Shown piece by piece: positions 12,900-22,547 of a stretch of DNA of 64,000 nucleotides. The number at the start of each line of letters is the position of its first letter. Position 1 is the stretch's first letter. The translations under genes and the position numbers were made by a program. Where the stretch lies: the NCBI GenBank assembly GCA_011037195.1, contig JAAEAF010003546.1, positions 1 through 64,000 on the forward strand. The letters are read 5' to 3'. Below the pieces are notes generated by a model, which saw only the letters and a program-made list of their open reading frames with translations, had not been told where the DNA came from and searched no databases. The DNA comes from Triatoma infestans (Eukaryota > Arthropoda > Insecta > Hemiptera > Reduviidae).

Positions 12900-13440
12900 A
12901 AATCCGGTGTGGAACACCCACATGACGTTCTCTTACTATAGTTAGACTGGCCATAAAAAAAAAAGGTAATAAAGAATAGACATACATACACCTTAGTGGG
13001 CGTCCTCTGCTTAACATCACTTAGCGTCAGTTAAAATTTAAACTAACTGTCAAACCACCAATACCTCAAGAAAATCAATTTTTTTTAAGAAAAATGTGTC
13101 AAACAAAAGTGATACGTTTCTATCTATATAGCAAACATTCCATGTTTATAGGAAATCGTTGTAACCGTTTTCGAAAAAATGTACAAAACAACTCAAAAAC
13201 CTGTTCTGTAAAATCGCAATTCCGGTTAACCAATTTTCTATAAATTAGGAATTCTTTGTATGCTTCTAATGTGTATCAATATTATGTGGGGAGTAAAAAC
13301 ATATATTACACTAAAGTGGTACTTTAAAGGAAGGCAATATGGTACTTCACAGTACTCTTTTAATACTTTGTGGACTGCGCCACTACATTACAATGTATAG
13401 CTCTTTAACTAAATGTTATGAATTACTTGGAGAAAATTTT
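12900..13440. repeat. Repeat family A, diverged copy or copies
   Basis: The left part (12905-12950) has the family A terminus: GGTGTGGAACACCCACATGA then GTTCTCTTACT. The right part, read on the minus strand, has the family A body: a block near TTAACCGGAATTGCGATTTT, a TTCGAAAACGGTTACAACGA block, and a CTTTAAAGTACCACTTTAG region. The presence of both a terminus and reversed body blocks suggests two overlapping or rearranged copies. Confidence 0.5.
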
Positions 13441-13740
13441 GTGAGTGTTTAACGTCAATTTTATTTTGTTCCAAGTATACCCGACCAAACACAAAATGGC
13501 GGACTTACATGCGATCTGGCATTTACGCCCAATCCTGTTTTGCTTTCTTTTTCAACAATGGAATAAAAATTCTGAATTTTTTCTTTATAACTCATATTAA
13601 TTATATAAAAAAGTAAATAATATGTTAAAAATAAATTGATTTTTTGCATTTTTGTTAAAAACAATTTTTTATTGCACAATTTGATAATTTATAAAATACT
13701 TACGGAGGGAACATTAGTAACCAAATTCGTAGGATCTTAG
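13441..13740 (-). repeat. Repeat inverted relative to 22540-22830
   Basis: Read on the minus strand, this segment aligns with plus-strand 22540-22830. Shared blocks include TTCCCTCC, a GTATTTTA-AAATTAT-AAATTGTG stretch, a TTATATAATTAATRTGAG block, GTAAGTCCGCCATTTTGT, and GAACAAAATAAAATTGA. Identity looks like about three quarters by eye. The two copies face each other across the nested Jockey and LINE elements. Confidence 0.6.
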
Positions 13741-13749
13741 ATTGGAGAG

Positions 13750-14709
13750 TTTGGAGTCTGTTGAGATTATTTCTCTTTGCAGTCCCATACAGTCCGTAAT
13801 TCTAAATTGGTGCGAGGAGAGCGGTATAAAGTCGTCTTTTATTTTGTAGAGACAGTTTAGAGCGTTTGTCAAGAAATCGGCAGAGAAGTCTGAAACGTTG
13901 GTTAAAGGAAGTTCGTTTGAGTCTAGTATTCAAGGGGGCTCCAAGTCAGACGTTTATCTAAGTAAAGTCCCAGATAACGAACATGGTCTGCAGGTGGTAT
14001 AAGAGTATTGTAGAGATTGACTGGAGAGATTACTTTTTTATTTAGAGTGAATACTATAAATTTAGATTTGTTCGTGTTGATTTTTATTTTCCATTTGGTT
14101 AGCCAAGTTTCTAATAATTGAAGATGACATTGAAGAATACGTTTGGAAATTACAGGATCTTTGTGAGGTGAAAGGATTGCTGTATCATCGGCATAAGTAA
14201 AGATGTTTATCGTATTGGGATGTGTGGGGATATCAGCAGTGTAAATTGAATAAAGTATAGGGGCCAGGATACTGCCTTGTGGCACGCCAGCAAGAATAGG
14301 ATAAACCGGTGAGATAGATGATTCTTGAGTAACTTGGAAGAAACGGTCTGTTAAATATGATTTGAGAATGAGATAGTAAGTATGGGTAAAATGCTTTTCA
14401 GCTTCCATAACAAGCCTTCGTGCCATACCCATCAAACGCCCTTGACACGTCCAAGAATACACCAGCGCAGTATTGCTTCCGCTCGAGGGAAGTAGCGATG
14501 ACATCTACAACGCGATGTGCTTGTTGAATGGAGTGTCCACTACGGAATCCAAACTGGTGGTGAGGGATAATTTGGAGAGAGTCTAGTAATGGTTGAAGGC
14601 GTAAAAGAAGTATCTTTTCGAATATTTTTCCTAAAATAGGTAGCAGGCTTATGGGTCGGTAAGAGCTTGGGAGATGTGTAGGTTTGTTTGGTTTAAGAAT
14701 CATGCGCAC
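13750..14709 (-). pseudogene. Jockey-type RT, proximal copy (motif 1 to thumb)
   Basis: Two overlapping frames (14398-14709 and 13923-14504) together cover the RT. The first gives SSYRPISLLPILGKIFEKIL, HHQFGFRSGHS and GVFLDVSRAFD (motif A). A frameshift near 14440 leads to the second with AGVPQGSILAPILYS (motif B), FTYADDTAIL (motif C), TNKSKFIVF and RYLGLYLDKRLTWS. After a stop at 13923, further decayed thumb blocks (LNRLQTLQSKILR, about 13725-13770) are readable. This is the true downstream part of the old Jockey element. The 14115-14734 portion is also duplicated on the far side of the inserted LINE. Confidence 0.8.
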
Positions 14710-14734
14710 GAAAGCAAATTTCCAAAGGATAGGA
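14115..14734. repeat. 620-base direct repeat, left copy
   Basis: Aligned base by base with 19675-20294 (offset 5560), it differs at one position only: A at 14711 versus G at 20271. The two copies lie immediately outside the inserted LINE, in the position of target-site duplications. Both contain the same Jockey RT segment with the same frameshift, so the frameshift predates the duplication. Confidence 0.9.
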
Positions 14735-15201
14735 GTCTGGTCTCAGCTATCATACAGTTAACATCGCGTCATTGTGTTCTTCTTTTGTATTAATTTAAAT
14801 TGTTTGTGTAAAGTGTTTTGTTGTTGAAAAGTTGAAGATAGTTTTATTTGTAATCAGTGTAGCTATTAGTGAAATTTAAAAGTTTTTTCATCGAGTGGAT
14901 TTCCAGAAAATTAAGAAAAACTTCCATTTCAAGGTCATAATTAATTAAATTTTGTTTGAACTGCATGATAGTTTGTGAGAGGTGGGGATTCTAAAAACAA
15001 ACTTCATATTTGTATTTGATATTGGTATAATCAGAGGTCGAAGTAATCCATAGAGTCGTCTTGAGTGGGAGAACTCTCTGTCTCTCTCGCACCAACTTTC
15101 CTACTACCTGCAGCGGCGCTCAGCCACTACTACTTCCGTAACTTACAGCTTTATTTTGATTAAATATTTAATATTCTTGTTAATTCTGTTATACTTATTT
15201 A
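14735..15201 (+). promoter_or_regulatory. LINE 5' UTR, presumed internal promoter
   Basis: This is the element sequence from the duplication boundary to the ORF1 start. It is richer in GC and pyrimidine tracts around 15065-15145 (TCTCTGTCTCTCTCGC) than the rest. Non-LTR retrotransposons usually carry an internal promoter here. No specific promoter motif can be proved from sequence alone. Confidence 0.4.
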
Positions 15202-15948
15202 ATGATGGCGTTCACAAATGAGGATTTGATGAATGAAATAAAAAGAAATTTGAATGAAACAAAGGAAATAAAAACAACTGTCGAAAAATCTCTAACATTG
15301 ATGGAAGACATGGTGAGACAATTTTCACACATGAAAGAAAAATGTAAGGCTTTAGAGGAGCAGAATTATCGTTTAACTCAGGAAGTAAAAGTCTTGAATA
15401 GGCAGTTGAGAAGAAATAATTTTATTATTTATAATGTGCCGAATGGTGAAAATGAAAATGTTGTTGATAAAGTGAAGGAAGTTTGTGCTGATGCTGAAAT
15501 TAATATAACTGAACAGAATATCAATAATTGCTACAGAATAGGGAGAGGAGGTGAACCAAGACCAATCCTGGTGTCTCTAAATAGCAATTTACTAAAGCGG
15601 AACATATTCGAGAAAAAGGAGTTATTTCAACAAAAACACTATCACCTGAGTCACGATCGTACTAGGGAGGAGAGGGATGAAGGAAAAAGAATTTATGACT
15701 GTATAAATAAGCTAAGGAGCCTTGATAGCAGAGTAATTTACGCTAGGAAAATGTTTAAGTTCAGGGGGAGCTATTACAGTTTAAAGGAGGCAGAATCGTT
15801 GTTGGATGGGGGTGAGATCGGTGCTCAGTCTGATGGAGAACAAGTCAAGAAAAAGCAAAGAGTAGATGAAATTAAAGAACGCTTAGGCCAGTTTCGTTTT
15901 CGTCCCAAATCCCCCAGTTCCTCTTCAGTTAAATCAGTCTCCGCCTGA
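15202..15948 (+). CDS. LINE ORF1 protein, coiled coil plus RRM-like domain
   Basis: 248 residues, starting at a double ATG after an AT-rich leader. Residues about 10-75 are rich in K and E with heptad-like spacing and read as a coiled coil. RRNNFIIYNVPNGENE (about 71-86) followed by INNCYRIGRGGEPRPILVSL looks like the RRM-type and C-terminal regions of L1-like ORF1 proteins seen in several LINE groups. A basic, serine-rich tail follows. By family analogy it binds element RNA and forms the ribonucleoprotein. No CCHC knuckle is present, unlike Jockey gag proteins. The reading frame is uninterrupted. Confidence 0.8.
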   Translation: MMAFTNEDLMNEIKRNLNETKEIKTTVEKSLTLMEDMVRQFSHMKEKCKALEEQNYRLTQEVKVLNRQLRRNNFIIYNVPNGENENVVDKVKEVCADAEINITEQNINNCYRIGRGGEPRPILVSLNSNLLKRNIFEKKELFQQKHYHLSHDRTREERDEGKRIYDCINKLRSLDSRVIYARKMFKFRGSYYSLKEAESLLDGGEIGAQSDGEQVKKKQRVDEIKERLGQFRFRPKSPSSSSVKSVSA

Positions 15949-16048
15949 TTATCATAAGAAAGATATCACAGTCAGTAAGAAGCAATTTTCAGCAAAAAGT
16001 ACGAGAGTAATTTGTTCTGTTAAAAAGGTAAACACATTAGGTCCATAT

Positions 16049-19000
16049 ATGTATTGTAGTAATGATTATTTAGGAAATAGCAATAACAACCCATTAAATA
16101 AAGCTAGCCAATTAAGATTAATTGCTTATAACATTGCGGGGCTAGCCAGTAAAAAGTATGATCATAATTTTGTGAATTATATTAAATTATTCGAAGTATT
16201 TTTACTATTTGAAACTTACGTAGAGGAGTATGATTATGAAAAATTTAATTACTTGTTTACTGGCTATAATTTGCACTGGGTCCCAGCGCAGAGGCAAGTG
16301 AAGTTTGGTCGAGCGAGTGGAGGTTGCCTTTATGGAATAAAACTAGATAAAAATAATTTAAATAAAATTAGTTTTGTAAATTTGCCTGGCCAAACTCTTA
16401 TTAAAATTGTCCTTGAAAAAACTACAATGTATATTTTGCCGATATATTTGAATTGCAACCACTGGGCAAATGATTTTTTAAAGGTTTATAGTTTTATTGA
16501 GCAAAAAGCCAATCTTAAATTCGTATTAATGGGCGATTTTAATGGTAGAATTGGGGAACTGCAAAGGCTTCCAAGTAAACTAAACTTAGGTAATAGTTAT
16601 ATGTTAAACAGGAAAAGAAGTTCAAAGGATTTAATAGTCAATAGTAACGGTAGAGATTTAGTAGAGTTTTTTGACAATTTTAACTTAATTATTTTGAACG
16701 GAAGAGTAAAGGGTGACTTGGAAGGTGAGCATACTTTTATAGGACCTAGAGGCAGTTCTGTGATTGATTTCTGTGCTCTAACTCTTGAATTGTTACCTCT
16801 CGTTGAAGAATTTAAAGTTGACAATTATATGTTTTCAGATCATATGCCAATAATTTTAACTCTGAGAGGTAAAGTTGTTATTAATACAAATTTCATTCTA
16901 CCTTTATTGCCCAAGTTAATGTGGAGTTCCCAAAACAAAGAAAAATATCAGTTTAAGCTTGAAAATAAAGTAGAAAAAGGTCTGAATTTAAAACAACCTA
17001 TAGATCAGCAGGTACAAAATATTATACAGTCTATAAATGATGCAAGCCATAGAACGCTTTTTAATAGTAATTTTAAGCGTGATAAAAGGCAAAAGTGGTT
17101 TGATAGTGAATGTGCCCGTGTACGTAAACAGTCTTTTAATTGTCTAAAATGTTTCAGGAAAACTAATTTGAAGAAAGATAGAGAATTATATGTCAAATGT
17201 AAACAAGAGTATAAGAAACTTTGTAAAGATAAAAAAATAGCATATTTTCTTGACATTGCCTCTCAGCTGGAAAATTTAAAAGATGCTAAATCCTTTTGGG
17301 AGGTAGCGCGTAATTTTAAAAAATCTGTATTTGTTTCTGGAAATAATATTAATGTAAATGATTGGATTAAACATTTTGAAATTTTATACAATCCACCTTT
17401 GCAAGCTCAGAGAATCATGTACGCCGAACCTTTAATTCTGAATGATTATCTAGATAACGAGTTTACATTAGATGAACTAAAACTTGTTTTGGGTAATTCT
17501 AAAAATAATAAGGCTCCCGGAACTGACCGGGTCCCTTATGAATTTTACAAAAATGCTCCAGAAAGGTTTCTGTTACATCTCCTAAATGTATACAATAATA
17601 TTTTTGAAAACTCAAAAGCCCCGAGATGTTTTAAAAACGCCATAATCTTTCCTGTGCATAAAAAAGGAAATGTTAATGTTACAGAAAATTACAGGGGAAT
17701 TTCTTTCGGTAATGCCATAGGTAAAATTTACGCTGGGTTGTTGTTAAATAGGCTGACTAATTGGGTAACAGATTGTAAATTACTTAGGGAATTTCAGGCC
17801 GGATTCCGTAAGGAATACTCCACTATTGATAATATATATAACTTAATATCATTGATAAAGATTAAACTTAATGTGAAAAGAGGTAAGGTATATGCGTTTT
17901 TCGTCGATTTATCGGCTGCCTTTGACCGTATAGATAGGTATGCGCTGATATATAAACTGTATCAGCAAGGCCTGTCTACGAAGTTTGTTCGAGCTATCAG
18001 TGATTTACACACTGATACGGACTGTTCGGTATGGTGTAAAGATGGCATTACACAACCTTTTAAAACGAACATTGGTATTAAGCAAGGCTGCCTCCTGAGC
18101 CCGGAGCTTTTCTCATTATTTATTAATGATTTAGAAGAGGCAATTGATTGTGGAGGTGTTAGAGTGCAAAACGCGAGAATTAAGTTATTAGCTTATGCGG
18201 ACGATCTGGTTCTCTTGGCGTCCGAACCAAATACTCTACAATGTATGATTAATCGATTTCATGAGTATTGTAACATGTGGAATTTAAAAATTAACTTAGC
18301 TAAATCTCAAATATTGGTATTTCGAAATGGTGGAAAGCCCTCAAAAAGAGAAAAATGGAAAATAGGAGAGGAATTAATTGAAGTCACCAATAAATACAAA
18401 TACTTGGGAATAATTTTAACTTCTACAACTTCCTTCAAAGTACATTTGCAAAATAAGCTTGAAAAGTCGAAAATGGCACTAAATTCTGTTTGGAATTATT
18501 TCATGACAAATAGGGATATCCCATACCTTGCTAAAAGAAAAGTTTTTAATACCGTTTCTCGTACTATATTATGCTATGGGGCACAGGTCTGGGGAGGCAA
18601 TATGTTTGAGGAAGTGGAGAGGTTACAAAGGTTTTTCTTAAAAAAAGTTTTTAATTTGCCTCGCTATACACCAACATATCTGCTGTACCTGGAAACAAAC
18701 ACAACGCACCTCTTTATTTACACGCTGAAACTACATTTAAATTATATATTAAAAATTTGTCAGCTCTCAAGCAATAGGTATCCATATTTATTAACCAAGG
18801 AATTAATAGAAAAAAATATCTTTTGGCATTATGATCTGAAAAAAATAATAGAAAGATATAATATAATTGTGGACATTTCATATAAAAATATGTCTAACTG
18901 GAGAGACGAATTTAAAAAAATATATGGCTGTTTAGAAGAAAATTTCCGTGTAGAATTTATTGATAGAGCACAGAAGTCACTATCCAATATAATTTATAAA

Positions 19001-19363
19001 GAGTTGAACTTCGAGCTAAAAGATTGTAGTAGTTATGTGTTCAACAATAGTATGAAAGATAGTGTTTGGATAATGAAGGCCAGAAGTGGTTTATTGAATT
19101 TGAACTTTAAAATCTATCAACACTGTGAACATAACTCTCTTTGTACCTTATGTAATTTATCGCAAGTGGAAGATGCTTACCACTTCATAGCTGTTTGTTC
19201 TGCACTGAGTGATATTAGATTGAAATATTTTAATCAGCAAGTTCTTTCTAAGAATAGTTTAATAAAATACTTAAACGGTGATAATGGCTGGTCCGCACTT
19301 GTAAATTATTGTAAAATGGCCACAAGATATAGAAATAATCTATTACAAAATATAATTGTTTGA
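16049..19363 (+). CDS. LINE ORF2 polyprotein, APE endonuclease and reverse transcriptase
   Basis: 1104 residues without interruption. APE-type endonuclease: LIAYNIAGL (24-32), LFETYVE (53-59), MGDFNGR (161-167), SSVIDF (236-241) and SDHMP (263-267). Reverse transcriptase: NNKAPGTDRVPYEF (486-499), ENYRGISF (546-553), FVDLSAAFD (618-626), KQGCLLSP (678-685), LLAYADDLVLL (713-723) and YKYLGIIL. C-terminus: C1032-X2-C1035-X9-H1045-X4-C1050, the zinc-knuckle-like motif of CR1/Jockey-type LINEs. No RNase H was found. The product nicks target DNA and copies element RNA there. The frame is open upstream of the first ATG back to 15887, overlapping the end of ORF1 by 62 bases, so translation may begin earlier or by recoding. 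Confidence 0.9.
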   Translation: MYCSNDYLGNSNNNPLNKASQLRLIAYNIAGLASKKYDHNFVNYIKLFEVFLLFETYVEEYDYEKFNYLFTGYNLHWVPAQRQVKFGRASGGCLYGIKLDKNNLNKISFVNLPGQTLIKIVLEKTTMYILPIYLNCNHWANDFLKVYSFIEQKANLKFVLMGDFNGRIGELQRLPSKLNLGNSYMLNRKRSSKDLIVNSNGRDLVEFFDNFNLIILNGRVKGDLEGEHTFIGPRGSSVIDFCALTLELLPLVEEFKVDNYMFSDHMPIILTLRGKVVINTNFILPLLPKLMWSSQNKEKYQFKLENKVEKGLNLKQPIDQQVQNIIQSINDASHRTLFNSNFKRDKRQKWFDSECARVRKQSFNCLKCFRKTNLKKDRELYVKCKQEYKKLCKDKKIAYFLDIASQLENLKDAKSFWEVARNFKKSVFVSGNNINVNDWIKHFEILYNPPLQAQRIMYAEPLILNDYLDNEFTLDELKLVLGNSKNNKAPGTDRVPYEFYKNAPERFLLHLLNVYNNIFENSKAPRCFKNAIIFPVHKKGNVNVTENYRGISFGNAIGKIYAGLLLNRLTNWVTDCKLLREFQAGFRKEYSTIDNIYNLISLIKIKLNVKRGKVYAFFVDLSAAFDRIDRYALIYKLYQQGLSTKFVRAISDLHTDTDCSVWCKDGITQPFKTNIGIKQGCLLSPELFSLFINDLEEAIDCGGVRVQNARIKLLAYADDLVLLASEPNTLQCMINRFHEYCNMWNLKINLAKSQILVFRNGGKPSKREKWKIGEELIEVTNKYKYLGIILTSTTSFKVHLQNKLEKSKMALNSVWNYFMTNRDIPYLAKRKVFNTVSRTILCYGAQVWGGNMFEEVERLQRFFLKKVFNLPRYTPTYLLYLETNTTHLFIYTLKLHLNYILKICQLSSNRYPYLLTKELIEKNIFWHYDLKKIIERYNIIVDISYKNMSNWRDEFKKIYGCLEENFRVEFIDRAQKSLSNIIYKELNFELKDCSSYVFNNSMKDSVWIMKARSGLLNLNFKIYQHCEHNSLCTLCNLSQVEDAYHFIAVCSALSDIRLKYFNQQVLSKNSLIKYLNGDNGWSALVNYCKMATRYRNNLLQNIIV

Positions 19364-19674
19364 TACTATTTTTATCGCATCTCATTCCGTTTTTTATTCA
19401 TTAGTTTAAACTTTATGTTTCAATTTTATTTGGCTTTATTAAGTAAGTAAATCTTTTATTTGAAATATTTTTTTAAAGTAAAATTTCTGTTATTTATATA
19501 TGTTACTTATTTATTTTTTCTCTTGCTTTATTGATTTTTTGCTTCTGTGTTATATATCTTATTTTGTATACTTTTTTATGGAGCATGTATTAAATGACCG
19601 ACTCCCCCGATGGTCGCTGACCAGGTGGCAGTCTTTATAACAAATTTGCTAATAAAGACTATTATTATTATTAT
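19364..19674 (+). other. LINE 3' UTR with terminal hairpin and ATT tail
   Basis: Near the end, AGTCTTTAT (19630-19638) is exactly complementary to ATAAAGACT (19652-19660), separated by 13 bases. It is preceded by TGGTC-GCT-GACCA. The hairpin is followed directly by ATT repeats (19661-19674). In this class of LINEs the RT recognises a 3' structure and a simple-repeat tail, so this is the likely recognition element. Confidence 0.65.
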
Positions 19675-20294
19675 TAATTGAAGATGACATTGAAGAATAC
19701 GTTTGGAAATTACAGGATCTTTGTGAGGTGAAAGGATTGCTGTATCATCGGCATAAGTAAAGATGTTTATCGTATTGGGATGTGTGGGGATATCAGCAGT
19801 GTAAATTGAATAAAGTATAGGGGCCAGGATACTGCCTTGTGGCACGCCAGCAAGAATAGGATAAACCGGTGAGATAGATGATTCTTGAGTAACTTGGAAG
19901 AAACGGTCTGTTAAATATGATTTGAGAATGAGATAGTAAGTATGGGTAAAATGCTTTTCAGCTTCCATAACAAGCCTTCGTGCCATACCCATCAAACGCC
20001 CTTGACACGTCCAAGAATACACCAGCGCAGTATTGCTTCCGCTCGAGGGAAGTAGCGATGACATCTACAACGCGATGTGCTTGTTGAATGGAGTGTCCAC
20101 TACGGAATCCAAACTGGTGGTGAGGGATAATTTGGAGAGAGTCTAGTAATGGTTGAAGGCGTAAAAGAAGTATCTTTTCGAATATTTTTCCTAAAATAGG
20201 TAGCAGGCTTATGGGTCGGTAAGAGCTTGGGAGATGTGTAGGTTTGTTTGGTTTAAGAATCATGCGCACGGAAGCAAATTTCCAAAGGATAGGA
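19675..20294. repeat. 620-base direct repeat, right copy
   Basis: Partner of 14115-14734, one mismatch. It directly follows the ATT tail of the LINE and continues without a break into the rest of the Jockey ORF2 at 20295, so this copy retains the original junction on that side. It contains the RT frames 19958-20269 and 19576-20064. Confidence 0.9.
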
Positions 20295-20305
20295 AAGTTG
20301 TAGTT

Positions 20306-21763
20306 CTAAATATTGCATTGTAGAGAGCAGTTAGATATACGATGGCCTTGCGGGGAAGTTGACGAATAAATATTTGAAGTTATTAAATCGTAACCAGGGC
20401 TCTTTTTCTTAGGGAGGTTAGTGATGATTTGTGTTACTTCAAAAGGAGTAATGGGTTTAGGAGGAAGTGAAAGAGGTAATGGGATGTCAAGTTCACTGGT
20501 GACATTAGAAATGTGTTCTGCATCTTGAATGTCGGAGTTTGGGATAAATACAGTGGTGAGATACGAAGCTAGAAGATTAGCTTTTTCTGTGTCTGTTTTA
20601 GCCCAAGTACCGTTGTCATGGCGTAGAGGCGCTGAGACTGTTCGGTATTTGAGCAGTCGTCTTCTAGCGTCCCACATGGAGTTATCGTCAGTTGTTAGAG
20701 ATGCGGTGTAATTGGCGTATTGGTTGTTGTAATATTTGTGAAGTTCATTGTTTAGTTGTCTGGTAAGTACGTTAAGTGAGTGTTTGTGTGACGGGTACCG
20801 AGTGCGCTGCCAGAGAGCTCTTGCCCGTCGCTTCCTCGTAATAAGCATCCTTAAATGTAGAGGTACGTTATATGGGGTAGAATTTGTCTGGTTTGTCGAA
20901 AAGTTTGTTGTGGCTTGCCATATGCTTTGCTGTATCACTTGAGTCAGATGTTGAACATTTGAGTCTATTTCATTAGGCGTTTTAAGTGAAGTTTTCAAGT
21001 TGAGTATAAGTTCTAGCAGATTTTTGAAGAGATTCCAGTCTATCGGTCCGTTAATCAGAGTTTGTTTCGGAGGAGTCGCTTTGGGGTAAATATCCATGGA
21101 TAGTATTACTAGACTATGGTCGGATGAAAGATCAGGTAGTGTATATGATTCAATAAAGGTTGAGGATATATTTGAACAAACGAAAAAGTCAAGGATATCT
21201 GGGAGTTTATTTAAGGAAGTAGGCCAATAGGTGGGGTGTGAGGGAGTAACATAGGAGAGATTAGTTTGAAGTAAGCTATTGTAAAGGATGCGGCCTCTGG
21301 GGTTAGCTACACGACTGCCCCAGAGAGGATGGTCTGAATTGAAATCGCCACCGCAGATGAATCGGGATCGTAAGGATTGGAAGAAGGATAGAAACTGATC
21401 AGAGGTGATGGCATGGTTGGGTCGGCAATACACTGCAGCTATATTATAATTAAATGGTTCCGAAAGTAAGGAAATTACAGTCGGCTGGAGATAGTTTGTT
21501 GAGGTGTAAGGAATTAGAAAATGAGCTAGTTTCTTGCGAATTAATATTGCAGAGCCACCATGAGCTGTTCCATCTGGATGATTAGACCTGTAGAGCGTAT
21601 ATCCGTTAATACAAAAATATGATTTATCAGTAAAGTGAGTCTCAGTGATAAGAGCTATGTCAATTCGTTTGTCATGAAGTAATATGTCTAGTTCTTGTTT
21701 ATGTCTAGCAAGTCCGTTGGCATTCCACAGGAGAATAGTGAGAGAGTGTTGGTTAAGCGGCAT
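20306..21763 (-). pseudogene. Jockey-type ORF2, endonuclease and start of RT
   Basis: 485 codons from ATG at 21763, which lies 7 bases after the gag stop, typical of Jockey elements. Endonuclease motifs are LLWNANGLARH (about residues 11-21), ALITETHF, HGGSAILI, CGGDFNSDHPLWGSR, DILDFF and SSDHSLVIL. The RT begins with NLPKKKSPGYDLI. A frameshift close to 20380 ends the frame; the continuation QLPRKAIVYLTALYNAIF and then SVRMILKPNKP lies in the next frame. The endonuclease core residues are still present, but the protein cannot be made whole. Confidence 0.85.
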
Positions 21764-21770
21764 TAGGGAG

Positions 21771-22331
21771 CTAGGCGAGGAAGTAGATATTCACTACCGA
21801 CGTTAAGAGGTTTATAAGAGGATTGATAAGGATTTTGAAGTCTGAAAGAAAGGAGTTAAGGAGAGAAGATATATCAGGCGATGAGGCAGATGTGGACGGC
21901 TGTGCGGAAGACTGAGCAGGTGCAAGCCCCGCGATCACCTGAGAATATGTAGATCTATTGTTATTGTGTTGTATCTGGCTTGAATTCTTGAGTGGCGGGA
22001 AGTCAGTAGGTTGATTAGCTGCAGAGTATCGTGGGTTTGACAGTGAGAAGCGTTGAGCAGATGGATGACTATATACTGGGGGTGTTCTCTTGGCTCGTTG
22101 GAGTTCTCTATATATTGCGCAGCCTTTGTAATTGGCGGGATGTTCGCCATTGCATAATACACATTTGGCGGGAGTGTTGCGTTGCTTGGTACACTCTGGG
22201 GTGAAATGCTGTCCTGCGCACTTCACACATCGAGGTCGATGTTGGCAGTAGGATTTGCTATGTCCATATTCTTGACAGCGTTTACACTGAATGATCAGAC
22301 GCTGCTTGTGTGGCTCTTCTACTGTAAACAA
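21771..22331 (-). pseudogene. Jockey gag, C-terminal zinc-knuckle part
   Basis: The frame covers 186 codons. Three CCHC-type knuckles follow one another: CKRCQEYGHSKSYC, CVKCAGQHFTPEC and CVLCNGEHPANYKGC. A proline, serine and glutamine-rich tail ends at 21771. Jockey gag proteins bind RNA and target the element ribonucleoprotein. The recognisable part starts at VEEPHK; directly upstream is an in-frame stop within the palindromic element at 22330-22547, so the N-terminal half is missing. Confidence 0.85.
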
Positions 22332-22547
22332 ATTCTAAACCAGATTTTTCATAAAAACAATCAGCTATAAATAATTAGCCAATCCTATTGTACAAGTGAA
22401 GGTGTCAAATGTAGGCGTGGTCCATATGATAATTCTAAGATTCTGATTGGCCGAACATACATCCACATTTCACACCTTCATTTCTACACTATGGTTGGCT
22501 AATTATTTATAACTAACTATTTCTACGAAAAATCTAGTTTAGAATTT
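22330..22547. mobile_element. Palindromic MITE-like element, 218 bases
   Basis: The two halves are imperfect inverted repeats of about 100 bases. Left end AAATTCTAAACCAGATTTTT matches the reverse complement of the right end (GTTTAGAATTT). Inside, ATAAATAATTAGCCAA and its complement, and GAAGGTGT with ACACCTTC, are paired. Such a structure without coding capacity is typical of MITE or foldback elements. No clear target duplication could be set. It replaces the start of the Jockey gag. Confidence 0.7.

Larger units (their letters stand above)
14735..19674 (+). mobile_element. Full-length two-ORF non-LTR retrotransposon, probably intact
   Basis: The element is about 4.9 kb. It has a 5' UTR of 467 bases, ORF1 (15202-15948) and ORF2 (16049-19363), a 3' UTR of about 300 bases with a terminal hairpin, and an ATT-repeat tail. 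It lies antisense inside a Jockey element. The tail of simple ATT units, the APE-type endonuclease, the RT without RNase H, and the C-terminal CCHC motif suggest the CR1/L2/Jockey-like part of the LINE tree. The clade is not certain. Intact ORFs and near-identical flanking duplications indicate recent insertion. Confidence 0.9.
13700..22329 (-). mobile_element. Old Jockey-type non-LTR retrotransposon, split by a younger LINE
   Basis: Removing the younger LINE (14735-19674) and one copy of the 620-base duplication leaves about 3.1 kb of continuous Jockey-like sequence on the minus strand. It runs gag C-terminus, then an ORF with endonuclease and RT, then the RT C-terminal block at about 13740-13900. 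The gag start is missing at a palindromic element at 22330. The element is inactive: RT is frameshifted at about 20380 and about 20020 (and 14450 in the duplicated copy). Its right and left flanks carry inverted copies of one repeat. Confidence 0.8.

Noticed and set aside
20529..20942. Plus-strand ORFs within the Jockey ORF2 region
   Set aside because: They lie antisense to the endonuclease/RT frame and have no domain of their own.
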